Assembly (NCBI GenBank): GCA_029532625.1 | Contig: JARFXM010000007.1 | Span: 1,240,001-1,304,000 of the forward strand | From: Lomentospora prolificans | Taxonomy: Eukaryota; Ascomycota; Sordariomycetes; Microascales; Microascaceae | Length of the DNA: 64,000 nucleotides | Direction of reading: 5' to 3' | Shown here: one piece after another, positions 12,202 to 23,580 of the stretch | How the letters are laid out: every line of letters starts with the position of its first letter | How positions within the stretch are numbered: position 1 is the stretch's first letter | Made by a program: the position numbers and the translations under genes | The notes under the pieces: generated by a model | What the model saw: the letters and a program-made list of their open reading frames with translations, nothing else | Databases searched by the model: none | What the model was told of the DNA's origin: nothing

Positions 12202-13063
12202 ATGGCTTCCAATGCTCCATCCCCTGGCGGGCGACCGCTCGACGCCTTTGACAAACTTTCGCCCAATGCAATCATCTATATACCTAAGGAAACACCACCA
12301 CCAGATCCTTCGTCGCCGAAATTGATCGCTATGTTCGTCTGGATGGCGGCGCAAGATGCCCATATTGCCAAATATGTTGTGGGCTACCAGTCGCTATATC
12401 CATCGTCGCCCATCCTTATAGTGAAGGCCCCCCCTCGAGAATATGCTTCGCCTAAACAAGGCGAGAACAGAGGTTGGGCCGGTGGTTCCCGCCATGAAGG
12501 CTATCCTCGGAGATTCCATTTCAGGAGGTGACGACCAGCCTGAGTTGCTACTCCACATCTTCTCAAATGGCGGATGCTATACGTTTGGCCATTTTTACAA
12601 GCTCTTCATGAGCAAAAGTGACGGCGGCGAAGCGCCGCGCTTTCCCAGGCACGTATCTGCCATGGACTCATGCCCGACGCAGTTTAATTGGCGTCGGACC
12701 CATAAAGCGCTTTCACAGCCTCTGCCAAAGTGGATGGGCCCACTGGTCCACCTGCTGGTTCTCGTTCTCTTGCTATATTATGCGTTCTCGGCACGTAAAA
12801 CTGCGGACGGGGGCAAGGTGGGAAAAGAGATGAATTCGAATGAAATGATTGAAGCGGGCCGGAGAAGAGTATACCTATTCAGCGATGCGGACGAGATGGT
12901 AGCTGCGAAGGATGTGAAGGAACACGCCGCGGAAGCTAAGGAGAAGGGCTTGGACGTGAGACTCGAGAACTTTGGAAGCAGCCCGCACGTTGCCCATATG
13001 AGGACAGACGGCAAGAGGTATTGGAGTGCGATAAAGGATGTCTGGGATGGGTGGCAAGAATAG
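12202..13063 (+). pseudogene. DUF829/TMEM53-like alpha/beta-hydrolase-fold protein, frameshifted at a C7 run
   Basis: From ATG 12202 the frame encodes MASNAPSPGG... with the DUF829 N-terminal pattern (a strand, FVWMAAQDAHIAKYV, YQSLYPSSPILIVKAP). At the seven C at 12428-12434 the homology moves to the next frame, which continues through HIFSNGGCYTFG, the DSCP segment (AMDSCPTQFNW), a hydrophobic segment WMGPLVHLLVLVLLLYYAF, and stops at 13063. Six C instead of seven would join the two parts into about 287 residues with the family order preserved. TMEM53-like proteins are membrane-associated, of poorly known biochemistry. The break may be a homopolymer sequencing error, a real inactivating mutation or slippage; nothing else in the gene looks decayed, and I slightly favour an error or a very recent change. 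Confidence 0.75.
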
Positions 13064-14431
13064 AGGTACATAGCGTGCTTGTTGTGTATATAATGAGCTA
13101 TCGTTTCGCATATTAAAGCCACATTCTTATATTGTTGATGTACGTCCGGCTTTATACATTGAAGTAGTTGGTTGGGAGAGGTTACTCAGCATCTCTTTTA
13201 CCAAGCACAGGATCATACCAGTTCCTGTTCTTGATTGGGTCTTGCTGAGCGTTCTTTTCAATGGTTAATATCCCACTACGCAAGAAAGAGTTACAGAGTC
13301 ATAGCACATAGAAGGGGAAGTGGCATTACAATATGGGTCTAAATCAACGACTGCTTCAACTCTTGTAGCCATGGGCGATCCTCAGATGAGGTTAGAGGTT
13401 TTCAAGCATAGATTAGGACCACAAAGCGTAGCATTGCCTCGTCCGGGGTGGAATACAAGCCTGGAGACTAAAATACTAAGTATGGCGACGTCTCATCAAA
13501 GAATGAAGGATCGCGTTGTTCCAAGGTCAACAGATATTGGATTGTACTTGCTACTTTGTACATCTCTTCGCTGCCTTATATAATAGCCCATTACTAAGAT
13601 CAATAGATTACTTCATACCTGCCATGCCCCTGGATTTTTGCAGTTGGGATTTTGGGTGGCGCCCCGCACCAACCTTCCAATCCCACATTAGCAGTAGGGG
13701 CTTGCTGATCCCCGTTGGGAAGTACCTTCGTAGCTTAGCTTCAAATTAGGGGTTCCTGTGCTTCAAGGTTGTCTCTGTTGTGGAGGTGCAAGCCAACAGG
13801 CGCCTGGCTAGATCGCAGTTGCCAAAAAGGCTGGTTAATGCATGTCAAACCTCCATCCTAACGTCACTGGTCGATCCCAGTTTGTGCATTGGTCCCCTCG
13901 TGCCCTGCTACATCGTGGCTTTCGTCCACTTGAGCTAATTTCAACTTGCACTTTTTTACTTCTTTATTCTTTGTCTGTCAACCCTCTCTATTATTCTTGT
14001 TTTGTGCTCCTGTACTGTGCTGTCATCCTATCAATAGTTCGGGGCACCTGCTGTTCCCATTGCGACAGGGCTCGGTACCTCGACCCAGTTAGGCGATTCG
14101 GCGGCAGCAATTGCAACACGCGGCTCGTTTTGCGCTCTCACCTCCACATTTCGCATTCGCTCTGTGAATCACAGCCTCGAGAGTTGATTCATTCACTCTC
14201 TTCCCACCATAGCCTCACCTCGGCCTGCGGAAGCAGACCTCGTCTCGCCCGTTCGAGCACCAATGATACCTTGAACAGGTGACAGGTAGCTCCCCCGCCC
14301 CGCTTCGGCCTCAACGCCTTCGGTTGAATACCACCGCCTCGAGTCCTCGAAGCTGCCCCCTCCCCTCATAACTATACCATACCCTTATTTGAAGTTGCGC
14401 CAGGTGCGCAACTAAACTGTTCAGTATCACC
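13064..14431. other. Intergenic region and long leader before the WDR48-like gene
   Basis: A 146-codon open frame at 13842-14282 is Leu/Ser/Cys-rich with no family features, and overlaps a pyrimidine-rich, CCTC-rich segment that continues to the ATG at 14432. I read it as promoter plus 5' untranslated region. Nothing else is supported. Confidence 0.55.
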
Positions 14432-17400
14432 ATGGCTACAAAGAAGAGTCGCCAGCGCATTAGCTACGGTAGGTGCGCCTCCGAATATCCGCTCTTCCGT
14501 TCGGCCCGTGGTTGCCGTGCCTAGCTTGGAATGGTCTCAGGTGCTCAGAGGCAGTACTCCGTGGCACAAGGGTCTATTTCTTTCAGCTTAACTGACCCTA
14601 TCCTTATATCTATAGTAATTGAATCACCCAAGGCATCAGCTGGTCATAAACTTGGCGTTAATGGTCTCGCGGTCGACCCAGACAATTCCATCCTGTAAGG
14701 ATCTCCACAGTCCAATCGAATATGTGTCTTTGCTCGTCCTCCTTAATCGCTGTAGTCCTACTGACACCGCGTGTTTGGTAGTTATTCCGGCGGTAGGGAT
14801 GGTGTCATCTGCGCCTGGGACCTCAACCTCGATCTCAAGAGCCCTCGCTCGTCCGTCGTAGATCAGTCGCACGGGCAGAAGAAACCCTCGCCGACGACCT
14901 TCCGATCTCAGGCGATCGCTCACATGGGTTGGATCAACGATATTGTCCTTGCACAAAACAATACTGCCCTGGTCTCTGGCTCGTCCGACTTGACGGTCAA
15001 AGTGTGGCGGCCGCATTCGAAGGAACAGACTATACCCCAGACAATTGGTGAGCATGCCGACTACGTCAAAGTTGTTGCTGTCCCTCCCGCCGACGTGGGT
15101 GCGCCGTGGGTTGCTTCCGGCGGCTTAGATCGACGAATCAACCTCTGGGACCTGAACGGCGGCGGAAAAGTCCTTTCGATTGACTGTAGCGGCGAGGAAA
15201 ACACGGAGAAGGGATCTGTTTACGCTCTCTGCGCAGGCCGAAATCTCATTGCCAACGGTGGACCCGAGTCTATTGTGAGGTTGTGGGACCCGAAGTCCGG
15301 TAAGCGTGTGACCAAGTTCGTCGGTCATACCGCGAATATCAGGTCTATCCTCATCAACGATGCCGGCGACCTCATCCTTACCGGTAGCTCGGATCAAACT
15401 ATCAAACTATGGAGTGTAACGGCAGGTCGATGCATGTACAATTTCACTATGCACAATGAGAGCGTCTGGTCGCTGTTCTCGGAATCTCCCGACCTCGGAG
15501 TATTCTACAGTAGCGACAGGTCTGGGTTAGTTGTCAAGACTGACGTCAGAGGATCTCTCGATCACATGGATGATGGCCTTAGTCTTGCGGTCGCAAAGGA
15601 GACTGACAGTGTGCACAAGCTCGTCGCCTGCCAGGATCATATCTGGACTGCTACACCTAGCTCATCTATCAATAGATGGGCTAGTGTGTCTACCGGAGCT
15701 GATATCCAACTACCCGAGGTGTACCGGCACCACAGAGCCTCTTCAACGGCGTCTCGAGCTGCCGCTCAATCGCAGCAGTCTGGCCCGCCTAACGGTCGTG
15801 TTACGCCCAAAGAGATTTCTCCCAAGAGCATACTTCGCATATCGAATACTGCATATTTCCCGCCACAGCTTTCTAGGGATGAGTCTGGCTCCCTGGTGGC
15901 TCTTGACCATGAGGTTGAACCGATCCACGAACTTCCTGAAGAGACCATTGAGGGCCAGTTCGGTTTACTCAAGTACAAACTGTTGCATGATAGGCGACGC
16001 GTACTAACGGTGGATACTGCGGGCGAAGTGGTGCTCTGGGATCTCATCCAGGTTTGTATAGCTTCAACATGCCTTGTGCTGTTGAAAAGGAAGCCGCTGA
16101 CGCTCAATAGTGTAAACCAATCCAAAGTTTTGGTAAGAAGCATTTGGAAGATGTGGAACCGGGTATCAACCAGGTCGAAGCTGTTGCGCCATGGTGTTCC
16201 ATCGACACAAGCTCCGGTAGCATCACGGTTACTTTGGATCCGTTTAATTGCTTCGATGCCGAAGTCTACGCGGACGAGCTTAAGCTAGATAACGCCACTG
16301 ACTTCAAAGAAGACCAGAGAAGTAAGTCTTTCTATATTTCCACATTATCGCTGGTTTTCCTTTTTCTGACTTGATATACATTAGTCAACCTCGGAAAATG
16401 GGTCCTGCGATATCTGTTCGCTGGTGCGATCGACGAGGAAATCAGAAGAGATGCGGCGCATCGGAGGACCCTCAACGCCGCCATCGAGAAGAGGCTTGCA
16501 AACACAAATACCAACCCACCACTTAGCATTTCTCTACCGGAGCGAGGTGTCGGCTTCGAACAGTCTGGTAGTCTGGCAACGCCTCGTGCATCCGGCCAAA
16601 ACTACCCCATGCCGACCCCCGGGTTGCAGATAGGACTTGCCACGCCCCACCCCGGTGGCGGCGATACCGCAACACCCACGCCTGCCGCCCCAGATCTTCC
16701 GTCGGCACAGTATGGCCGCATGTCGGTTGAGAAGGAGGATTACTTCACGAGTGGTATATCACCTGTAGATGGCGGTGGTTTAAAGCCTGTCCCGACAACA
16801 CCTGCCGTACCTGTAGCAGATGCGGCCGCGGATGCGAAGACGCCAGATCCCGAGAAGGACAGGGATAAGGCGGACAATGGCGCCAAGGCACCGAGCACCC
16901 CTTTCGGTAAGAAGTTCCGCATGGGGATGCCATTCTCCAAGAAGGCTAGGTCGGCTTCAACGACAGCCGAAAAGCCTGTAGTCACAGAGGACAAGCCTGT
17001 GGACGAGTCCGAGGATTCTCTAAACTTGCACGAGAAAGAGGTAGATGATAGCTTTCTGGGCGTCGTCCAGCATATCCGCAACGAGTACGAAAAGCAGCTT
17101 GCGGCAAACCCGAACGTACTCCTCGACAGCCGCATCACACCTGCACTTCCCAACGACACGCCCCACCTCAATCTTCCCAAGGGGACCAAGGTCATCATCA
17201 AGGAAGAGACGGGCGGTGAGAGCTCCAACGTCTACGTCGGCACGATTGAGACGATCGGTCGTGATACAGATATTATTGAGCAAAAGGGTGCCATGTGGCT
17301 CGGCGACCTACTCTTGCAGAACCAGATTCCGCTCAAGGACCCCGTCAAGGTGTCTTTTGTCCTCCTGCCCTACAAGGACGAGCTTCCGCAGCTGCCCAGT

Positions 17401-17810
17401 ACGGACAACAACAATAGGCTCAACGCCAATCGTATGCTAAGGGTGCGGAAGATCCTTGCGTATGTAGCGGAGAAGATTGACCCCGATTGGGAGCACCCCG
17501 AATCGGTACCGGCGGATGCCATGAAGCCAGAAGAGTATCTAGAACTCTATTGCAATGATCAGGTAAGGCTAAGTGAGCGTTGCGCCCGGGATGATGGTTC
17601 GCTAACTCATACTCACAGTTGCTTCCCAATACCATGAGTCTAGCAACCCTCCGCGCGCACCTTTGGAAAGGCGGCACCGACGTTGTGCTGCATTACCGCG
17701 CGAATGGGAAGAAGGCCATTCGTCTGCGGACACCAGTTCTGGCAGAACCACCGGCCGATGCACAAGGGGAGGCCACGGTGGAGGAAGATAATGCTGGCGG
17801 TGGGGCGTGA
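14432..17810 (+). CDS. WD40-repeat deubiquitinase cofactor, WDR48/Bun107-like
   Basis: Six exons (14432-14468, 14616-14694, 14782-16051, 16111-16321, 16385-17562, 17619-17810) encode 988 residues; all introns are GT-AG and frame-consistent. The N-terminus MATKKSRQRISY plus HKLGVNGLAVDPDNSILYSGG is the characteristic start of the WDR48/UAF1 family. WD repeats follow to about residue 460, with DLTVKVW, DRRINLWDL, ESIVRLWDP and QTIKLWSV blades. A Pro/Ser/Thr-rich spacer leads to the C-terminal domain of this family (DUF3337), ending with the ubiquitin-like stretch LELYCNDQ ... HLWKGGTDVVLHYR. Members bind and activate USP12/USP46-type deubiquitinases; fission yeast Bun107 partners Ubp9. It is convergent with the carrier gene on the other strand. 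Confidence 0.92.
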
Positions 17811-18100
17811 AAGGCGGTTAATATTGAGTATGGTTCTGAAAAACCGAATAGCGGATCTTCGGGTGCGTGTCGGGGTTCAGCGGTATGAGATTCTGTATTG
17901 GAGAATGTTATATGTCGTATGGGTGCCGTATATAGCGCATATATCACTTATGTCCATACCAGGAAGCTTTCTGGCCGTGTGATTTGTAGTGATTCCATAC
18001 CAGTTATACCTCCCATGCTGTAGCAATGTCTAGAATGTCTATATGCCCCGTAACCACGCTCAGATAATAATACAATATAACACAGCAGCTCCCCCAGTGC

Positions 18101-19000
18101 TCAGAGAGCTGTCTGCATCCCCATTAGCGTATTCACCGCCCACTGGTAACTGCCCAAGAAAATGGCGCCTCCGGCGCTGATCCACATCACCCTCGGACCA
18201 ATGCCGGAGAACAGCACCCTTGGTCCCTCTTCCCTCAAAATGGCCGTGAACACCGACCCGACGCTGCGGCTCTGCTTTGATAACATGACCCTCGTCTTGA
18301 GAACATCCAACGGAGTCGTCAACCCCGCGGCGATACCTCCGGCCAAACTTCCGTACAGCCCGCTCTCAACAGCACCGACATCGAGCTCCACGCCGCCCTT
18401 CTCCGCAGCCTGAGGGTTATTCCGCCTCCTCCTGGCCCTCCCCCAGCCCTTGAGGGCCTCCCACAGCGGGAACTGGATGACGGTGAAGGGGATCTCCCTA
18501 AATATGGTGATGCCCCAGCCCCTGTACAGCTCCCTCCTCAGCCCAGCGAGGCCAATCTCCTTCCTCTTTCCCAGGATATCGGCGAGCGCTGCGGCGGACG
18601 ACTTGAACCGGCCAGCTTGGGCCCTCTGCTTGACGACCTCGGTGGGCACGCGCACGGAGCACGCGGCGACCTCGCCCAAGCTTGCGGCGACCATGTGGGT
18701 GGCGGGACCGGCGAATTTAGCAGCGGCGGCGGAGGAGGAGTCGTGAGCGGGTAAAAAGGAGGCCGCGAGGGACTTTGTGGTTTCGTAGGTGAGGAAGAAG
18801 AGGGAGGCGCCGGGGGCGGAGCCGACGAGGGCGGAGCCGACGCCGCGGTAAATGCCGGAGAAGCCGCCGGAGCGAATGAAGCCTTCGGGGGACTGGAGGC
18901 GGGTTTTGAGCGTGTCGAGGGGGAAGAGGGAGAGGTCGGTTGTTGTGCCGGCGAGGGCGCCGGCGAGGAGGGCCGTCGTGAAGGGCGGTTGGGGTGCCAT
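18101..19000 (-). CDS. PET8: Mitochondrial S-adenosylmethionine carrier (PET8-like)
   Basis: A single-exon gene of 299 residues from ATG 19000 (MAPQPPFTTALLAGALAG). It has the threefold mitochondrial carrier repeat with signature motifs PLDTLKTR near residue 27, VPTEVVKQR in the middle and PLDVLKTR in the last third. SVRVPTEVVKQRAQ and the GWGITIFREIPFTVIQFPLWE stretch are typical of the SAM-transporter subfamily (yeast Pet8, human SLC25A26). It imports S-adenosylmethionine into the matrix in exchange for S-adenosylhomocysteine, supplying methylation, biotin and lipoate synthesis. The frame stays open upstream of 19000 but has no earlier ATG. The gene is convergent with the WDR48-like gene, 290 bp away, and divergent from the TilS-like gene. 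Confidence 0.92.
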   Translation of the reverse strand: MAPQPPFTTALLAGALAGTTTDLSLFPLDTLKTRLQSPEGFIRSGGFSGIYRGVGSALVGSAPGASLFFLTYETTKSLAASFLPAHDSSSAAAAKFAGPATHMVAASLGEVAACSVRVPTEVVKQRAQAGRFKSSAAALADILGKRKEIGLAGLRRELYRGWGITIFREIPFTVIQFPLWEALKGWGRARRRRNNPQAAEKGGVELDVGAVESGLYGSLAGGIAAGLTTPLDVLKTRVMLSKQSRSVGSVFTAILREEGPRVLFSGIGPRVMWISAGGAIFLGSYQWAVNTLMGMQTAL

Positions 19001-19628
19001 TGGGATGCGCGAGGGAGGGCCCCTTGGCGGTTTGGGTTTTGGGGGGGGCAAAGAGAGAACGGGGAGAATGGTTTAAGGAGCGTGGAGGGGCATTGGGGGC
19101 GGAGGGCGTGTTGATGACGGTTCGGAGGTGGTCGCGTGTGAATTGAGGAACTTTTTTTTTGGCGAATCGGGGGAAAAATCGGCGCTCTGGATCGGTGGAC
19201 GTGTGGACTTGTGGAGATGGATTCGGTGAAAGGGTGGCCCAAGCTCCTGGATGCGTGCCTGCCACTCCAGGCAAATCGAAGAATTGGATTTTGTACATTT
19301 TTATATACACACGTCACTACGACTTGCATGTACTTTCAGGACATAGTTTTCAGCATCTTTTACACTTGTTACCGCGCTAAATCCGATTGACACCTTATTC
19401 GGAAGGATATACTGAGTACCTGGATGTCCTATTCCTCGCCCGCCACCAAGACCCAATGCAACGAATTCTGGTAGGCAAGAAGACATACAGAGCTTAGCAC
19501 GTGACTTGACTTTTTTCAAGATCGAGAATCGAATCTCTTTGTGTCGTCCAGTCCGCTTCAGTGTTCGACACCAAGCTCCCCAATGAATTGACGCATATCC
19601 ACCAAAGGGGCGAAATCCTCGGTTATGC
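19001..19628. other. Divergent promoter region, SAM carrier / TilS-like gene
   Basis: The region between the two starts holds leaders of both genes and a short T-run at about 19151-19159. Open frames here on the minus strand are upstream continuations of the carrier frames and carry no domain. Confidence 0.5.
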
Positions 19629-21667
19629 ATGGTCATGTCGCTCAGATCGCGCGTCTTCTATCATGTCCCCAAGCCCATCTCCGTGCAAGAGTTCGCCGAA
19701 GCCGTCCGCGCAGCATGTCCACCTCGATATCCCGGCGCGAGGCACACCTGCCACCGCAGGATAGGTAACACCCCTCGATTGGCCTGGAAGCTCAATCTCC
19801 GTAACCTAACGTGCCGAGTATAGGCCTTGCCACTAGTGGCGGCGTTGATTCCATGGCCATGGCCTTTCTCTTCTCCGCTCTACGCTCCCAGAATCCCGAC
19901 TTCATGGTTGGAGACAACCCCTGCGGTGGCGTCGACGCCTTCATAGTCAACCATAAACTCCGCGATGGCAGCGACCTAGAGGCATTCAGCGTGTCCCGGG
20001 AGCTCTCACGATTGCCGCATATCCGACCACATATCCTCGATTTCAACTGGGCCGTGCTCCTCGGATCGCCAGATATTGATCCGCGCACGCTCCCAAACCT
20101 TGAGACAGTGGCAAGGCAAGGAAGATACAGGAGTCTCGGGCTAAAGTGTGTCAAAGAGGGCATTGACAATCTCTTTCTCGCACACCACATGGATGACCAG
20201 TACGAGACCATACTCATGAGACTGCTGATGGGGCACTCGAGGAGGGGATTAATGGGCATGCACGCTTCCAAAGATATTCCCGAGTGCTACGGAATGTGGC
20301 GTGTCCACCAGACTGGATTTCTCGATCTGATAAAGGGGAAGAATCCTCCCTTGACATACAATGTGCGGAAGAGGGAGGTTTCTCAATTGAGAAGGTCGCT
20401 GCTATCTGAAATGCAGCCCGACCTGGAGTTCGAGTCTGGGGATGTTCTACCACACCTTGAGATACGGCCAGATCCGTCAACACCCGCGCCGGAAGAGTAC
20501 TTTGCAGATATTTCTAGCGTTGCCGAAGACAATCATACAGCTCGTCGAGGCATTCCCGAACTCGCACAGCTAGAGACAGAGCACGGCGGTATACGTGTTT
20601 GCAGGCCCCTTTTAGAGTTCCCAAAGGACCGGCTCATTGCGACGTGCGAGCAGAATAGCGTGCCGTGGTTTGAGGACTCCACCAACAAAGATCCGGGGCT
20701 GACGCCAAGAAACGCCGTGAGGCATATGGTGCGAAATTACAGACTGCCCGAGGCTTTGCAGCGGCCCGCAATTCTACAAATGGCCGGTAGGATCAAAGAC
20801 TCGATCCGGGAGGAAGAAGAAGAAGTTCAGGAATTATTCGACAGGACCGAGATTACCCACTTCAGTACCAATACCGGAACCATGGTCATCCGGTTACCAG
20901 AGCTCATGCCGACCGGAGGTGATGATCTAGCGAGGAAGAGGACTTTAGCATCGCTCCTACTAAGGAAGCTGATGGTGCCCGTGGATGCGAATCCAGTCCT
21001 TCCGGGCCTCCCTACACTGCAGGGGCCCGTTTCGCGTTTATTCCCCTACCTCGCAACAGACGCCTACCCCGTGGTAGAAGCTGGAAAAGCCTTCAACTGC
21101 GGCGACGTCCTCTTCTCTCCCTTACCCGCCAACGGTGCGCCGAACTCGCGGTGGCTCCTATCCCGAACGCCCTACCCCGCCACCATGCCCCTCCCCTCGG
21201 TCCAGTGGCTACGAAAAGGCCTCCCCCGGAGCGAGCACAGCGGCCGCCTCGTCAAGCACAACCCCGAACGGCGCCTCAACACGAAGCATTGGAGCCTCTT
21301 CGACGGGCGATTCTGGATCCGCGTTCACCTGCGTCTGCCAGGCATCTTCACTGTCGAGCCCTGGCGCCCAGCGGACGCCGAGACCTTCCTCGGCGAGCGG
21401 CAAGATTTGCCGCTCAAAAAGAGGCTAAAGGCGCTGCTCTCGGAGTACGCCCCCGGGAAGGCCAGATGGACGCTGCCGGCGCTATATTATAGGGGTACGG
21501 TGAACTGGGCGACGATGGACGCGCGACCGGGGGAGGGGAAGACGATGCTGGCTTTGCCGAGCTTGGGGATTCATTATCCACGGTTACCGGAGATTGTTGA
21601 ATATGAGGTTAGGTATAAAAAGGTGGATGAGGATGTTTTGGATAAGTGTAAGATACCCCATTTTTAA
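19629..21667 (+). CDS. TilS-like PP-loop ATPase (probable tRNA(Ile)-lysidine synthetase family)
   Basis: Two exons (19629-19764, 19824-21667) encode about 659 residues; the 59-bp intron has GTAACA, CTAAC and ATAG signals and rebuilds the P-loop. The PP-loop SGGVDS is at residues 50-55, followed by VNHKLRDGSDLEA, the TilS-type HHMDDQYETILMRLLMGHSR segment, and WFEDSTNKDP with RNAVRHMVRN near residue 300, all hallmarks of TilS. Bacterial TilS changes the wobble C of tRNA-Ile(CAU) to lysidine so that it reads AUA. In a fungus the likely site is the mitochondrion, which is inference; the N-terminus (MVMSLRSRVFYHVPKP) is basic and plausible as a targeting signal. The C-terminal half beyond about residue 350 is fungus-specific and I do not recognise it. 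The start could equally be the ATG at 19635. Confidence 0.85.
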
Positions 21668-22024
21668 AAGTTTTAGGAGCGCCTCTCTCGAGGGTATGTG
21701 GAAGGTGGCATGGCATGCATGAACGGGGAAACGTTTCGTCCCCGGATGGCGTTTGGTAGAAGGCAGCGGCATATTTTGACATCGGTGGGCGGTTCGAGTT
21801 ACCCACGCCGAAAACGAGAGTCTCAACAACCAGTATCAAACAAAGACATATTATACGCATAGATGTACTAACAGATGATAATCCAACCTTGTTTTCGATC
21901 CCCTCATTAACATTGTTACATATGGAGCCTGCCTGTATTGCTGTTCAAGCTCAAATAATAGTATCAACCCAATTTTCCCTATCCCTCCCCGGCTCTTTTT
22001 TTTTTTTTTTCCTCAAAGGGTTCT
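21668..22024. other. Convergent 3' region
   Basis: The 3' ends of the TilS-like and DUF4097-like genes meet here. A 14-base T-run lies just before the second gene's stop (about 21998-22011). There is no coding signal. Confidence 0.5.
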
Positions 22025-23580
22025 TTATTCCTTACCGATGATGAGCTTGATATTGCCCGTAGTCGTGTGAACATCCAGTTTGGAGTTCCCATCGCCCTTG
22101 TGGCCGCGAATAGCCCTCATAACCTCAGCATCCGCTTCCTTCTCCTCCATCGTCCCAAGCTGCACGTCCTTGCCGCGAATGTCAATCCGGCCAGTCAGGG
22201 ACCTAGTAGAGAAGCCGCCCTCCCACGCATCGGGAAGGTGAATCTCGATGTTTCCGCTAACGGCAGCATGGGACGACAGAAGCGTCCACTTCTTCTTCTT
22301 CCCCGACTCACCGATCCAGGCGGGCTCGAGGATCTGAAGCTTGGCATTGCCCGAGACGGAGTTAGTCTCGAGCTTTGAGCGGACCTCATCGTCATCGTCG
22401 CCGGAGAGCCCGCCAGAAAGCAACGGCAGCAGCGAAACGTCCAAATCACCGCTAGGCTGGCCGGAGACCTCGACCCTGGACGAGAAGAACAGGGCGGCGT
22501 CGACGTTGCCGGACACGGTGGAGACCTTGCGGATGTAGTCGGCGGCGGGGACGTGCGCGCCCTCGTCGAGGGGATCGAGGGCGCGGACGTTGCCGGAGAT
22601 GGAGTGGACGTTGAGCGAGGCGGTGTCGAAGTCGCGCCACTTGGCCGGCGGCCAGACGTTGACGTGGTTGGTGCCCGAGGTGGTGAAGGAGTCGACTTTT
22701 TCGAGGAGCGGGGCTTCGGCGTGGATGTTGCCCGAGATGGAGGTCAGGGAGAGGCGGGAGCCTTCCTTGATGGCGCCGGTGCCGAACTTGATGTGGCCGG
22801 CGACGGTGGTGAGGATGGTCTCGTCGATCGCGAGACCGAGGCTCTTGCCCACGTCGACGGCGAGGGAGGAAACCTCGACTTTTAGAACCTTGAGCTCGGC
22901 GTCGGCGGGGACGTAGATGGTGGCTTGGATATTGACGCACGGCCTGGGCCAGCCGCCTTCGTCGTAGACGTGCTCGACGTTCACGTACAGGCGCTGGGTT
23001 TCGGGATTCCAATGCGTGTGCACGGGGACGTCGTCGTTGTTGACGTCGATGCGGAGGTCGATCTTGCCCTTGGAGCTGGACGATTGCACGACGCGGACGT
23101 GGCCGCTGACGTTGGGCGAGCCGTTGCGGTGGCCGCCGCGCCGGTTTCGGCCCTGCTGCTGGACAAATTGGACTGTGTGGTCGGACGAGAACTGGAGCGG
23201 ATAGGTTCCGTCGTGGATCTTGTGGAAGTCGTTACCGCAGCTCTCGTCGGGGGTCTGACGGAAGGCATCTTCCGCGTCGGTCGCGTTAGGAGAGTGGTGG
23301 CAGCCCGGACCCTGGTTTTCCCATGTTAGTAGATTGAGAGCAGGTCTAAGCGGGGGAAGCTATCCCAACATACGAATCCGGGGCCAGTCTTTCCAAAGAA
23401 TGAAAAGAAGAAGAGGACGGGAAGCACGATGAAGAGAACAAAGCGGAAGACGCGGCGAGCTCGGTGGCGGCGACGCTCGCGGGCTAGGAGAATCTGGGTG
23501 AGCTGGTCATTGGAGACACCGTTGCTCATGTCCTGGGGTTCGGCGTCGATAAGCCTTTGGTATTCGGCTTGTTTACCCAT
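22025..23580 (-). CDS. Single-pass membrane protein with a DUF4097-like beta-repeat domain
   Basis: Two exons (23580-23374, 23311-22025) encode 497 residues; the 62-bp intron is GTATGT...CCAG. A short cytosolic-type N-terminus (MGKQAEYQRLID) and a basic stretch (RERRRHRARR) precede one transmembrane segment, FRFVLFIVLPVLFFFSFFG, at about residues 45-63. The rest is predicted to lie outside the cytosol and consists of repeated short beta units with SGN turns (SLTSISGNIHAE, VHSISGNVRA, STVSGNVDA, TNSVSGNAKL, SHAAVSGNIEI, HTTTGNIKL). This is the pattern of DUF4097 'putative adhesin' beta-solenoids. The biochemical role is unknown. The orientation (positive-inside, type II) and the family call are inferred from the pattern. 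The ATG at 23580 is the first one that leaves a compact N-terminus; the frame is open farther upstream. Confidence 0.8.

Noticed and set aside
13842..14282. 146-codon plus-strand open frame before the WDR48-like gene
   Set aside because: Ser/Leu/Cys-rich, in a pyrimidine-rich segment leading to the gene start; best read as promoter and 5' leader.
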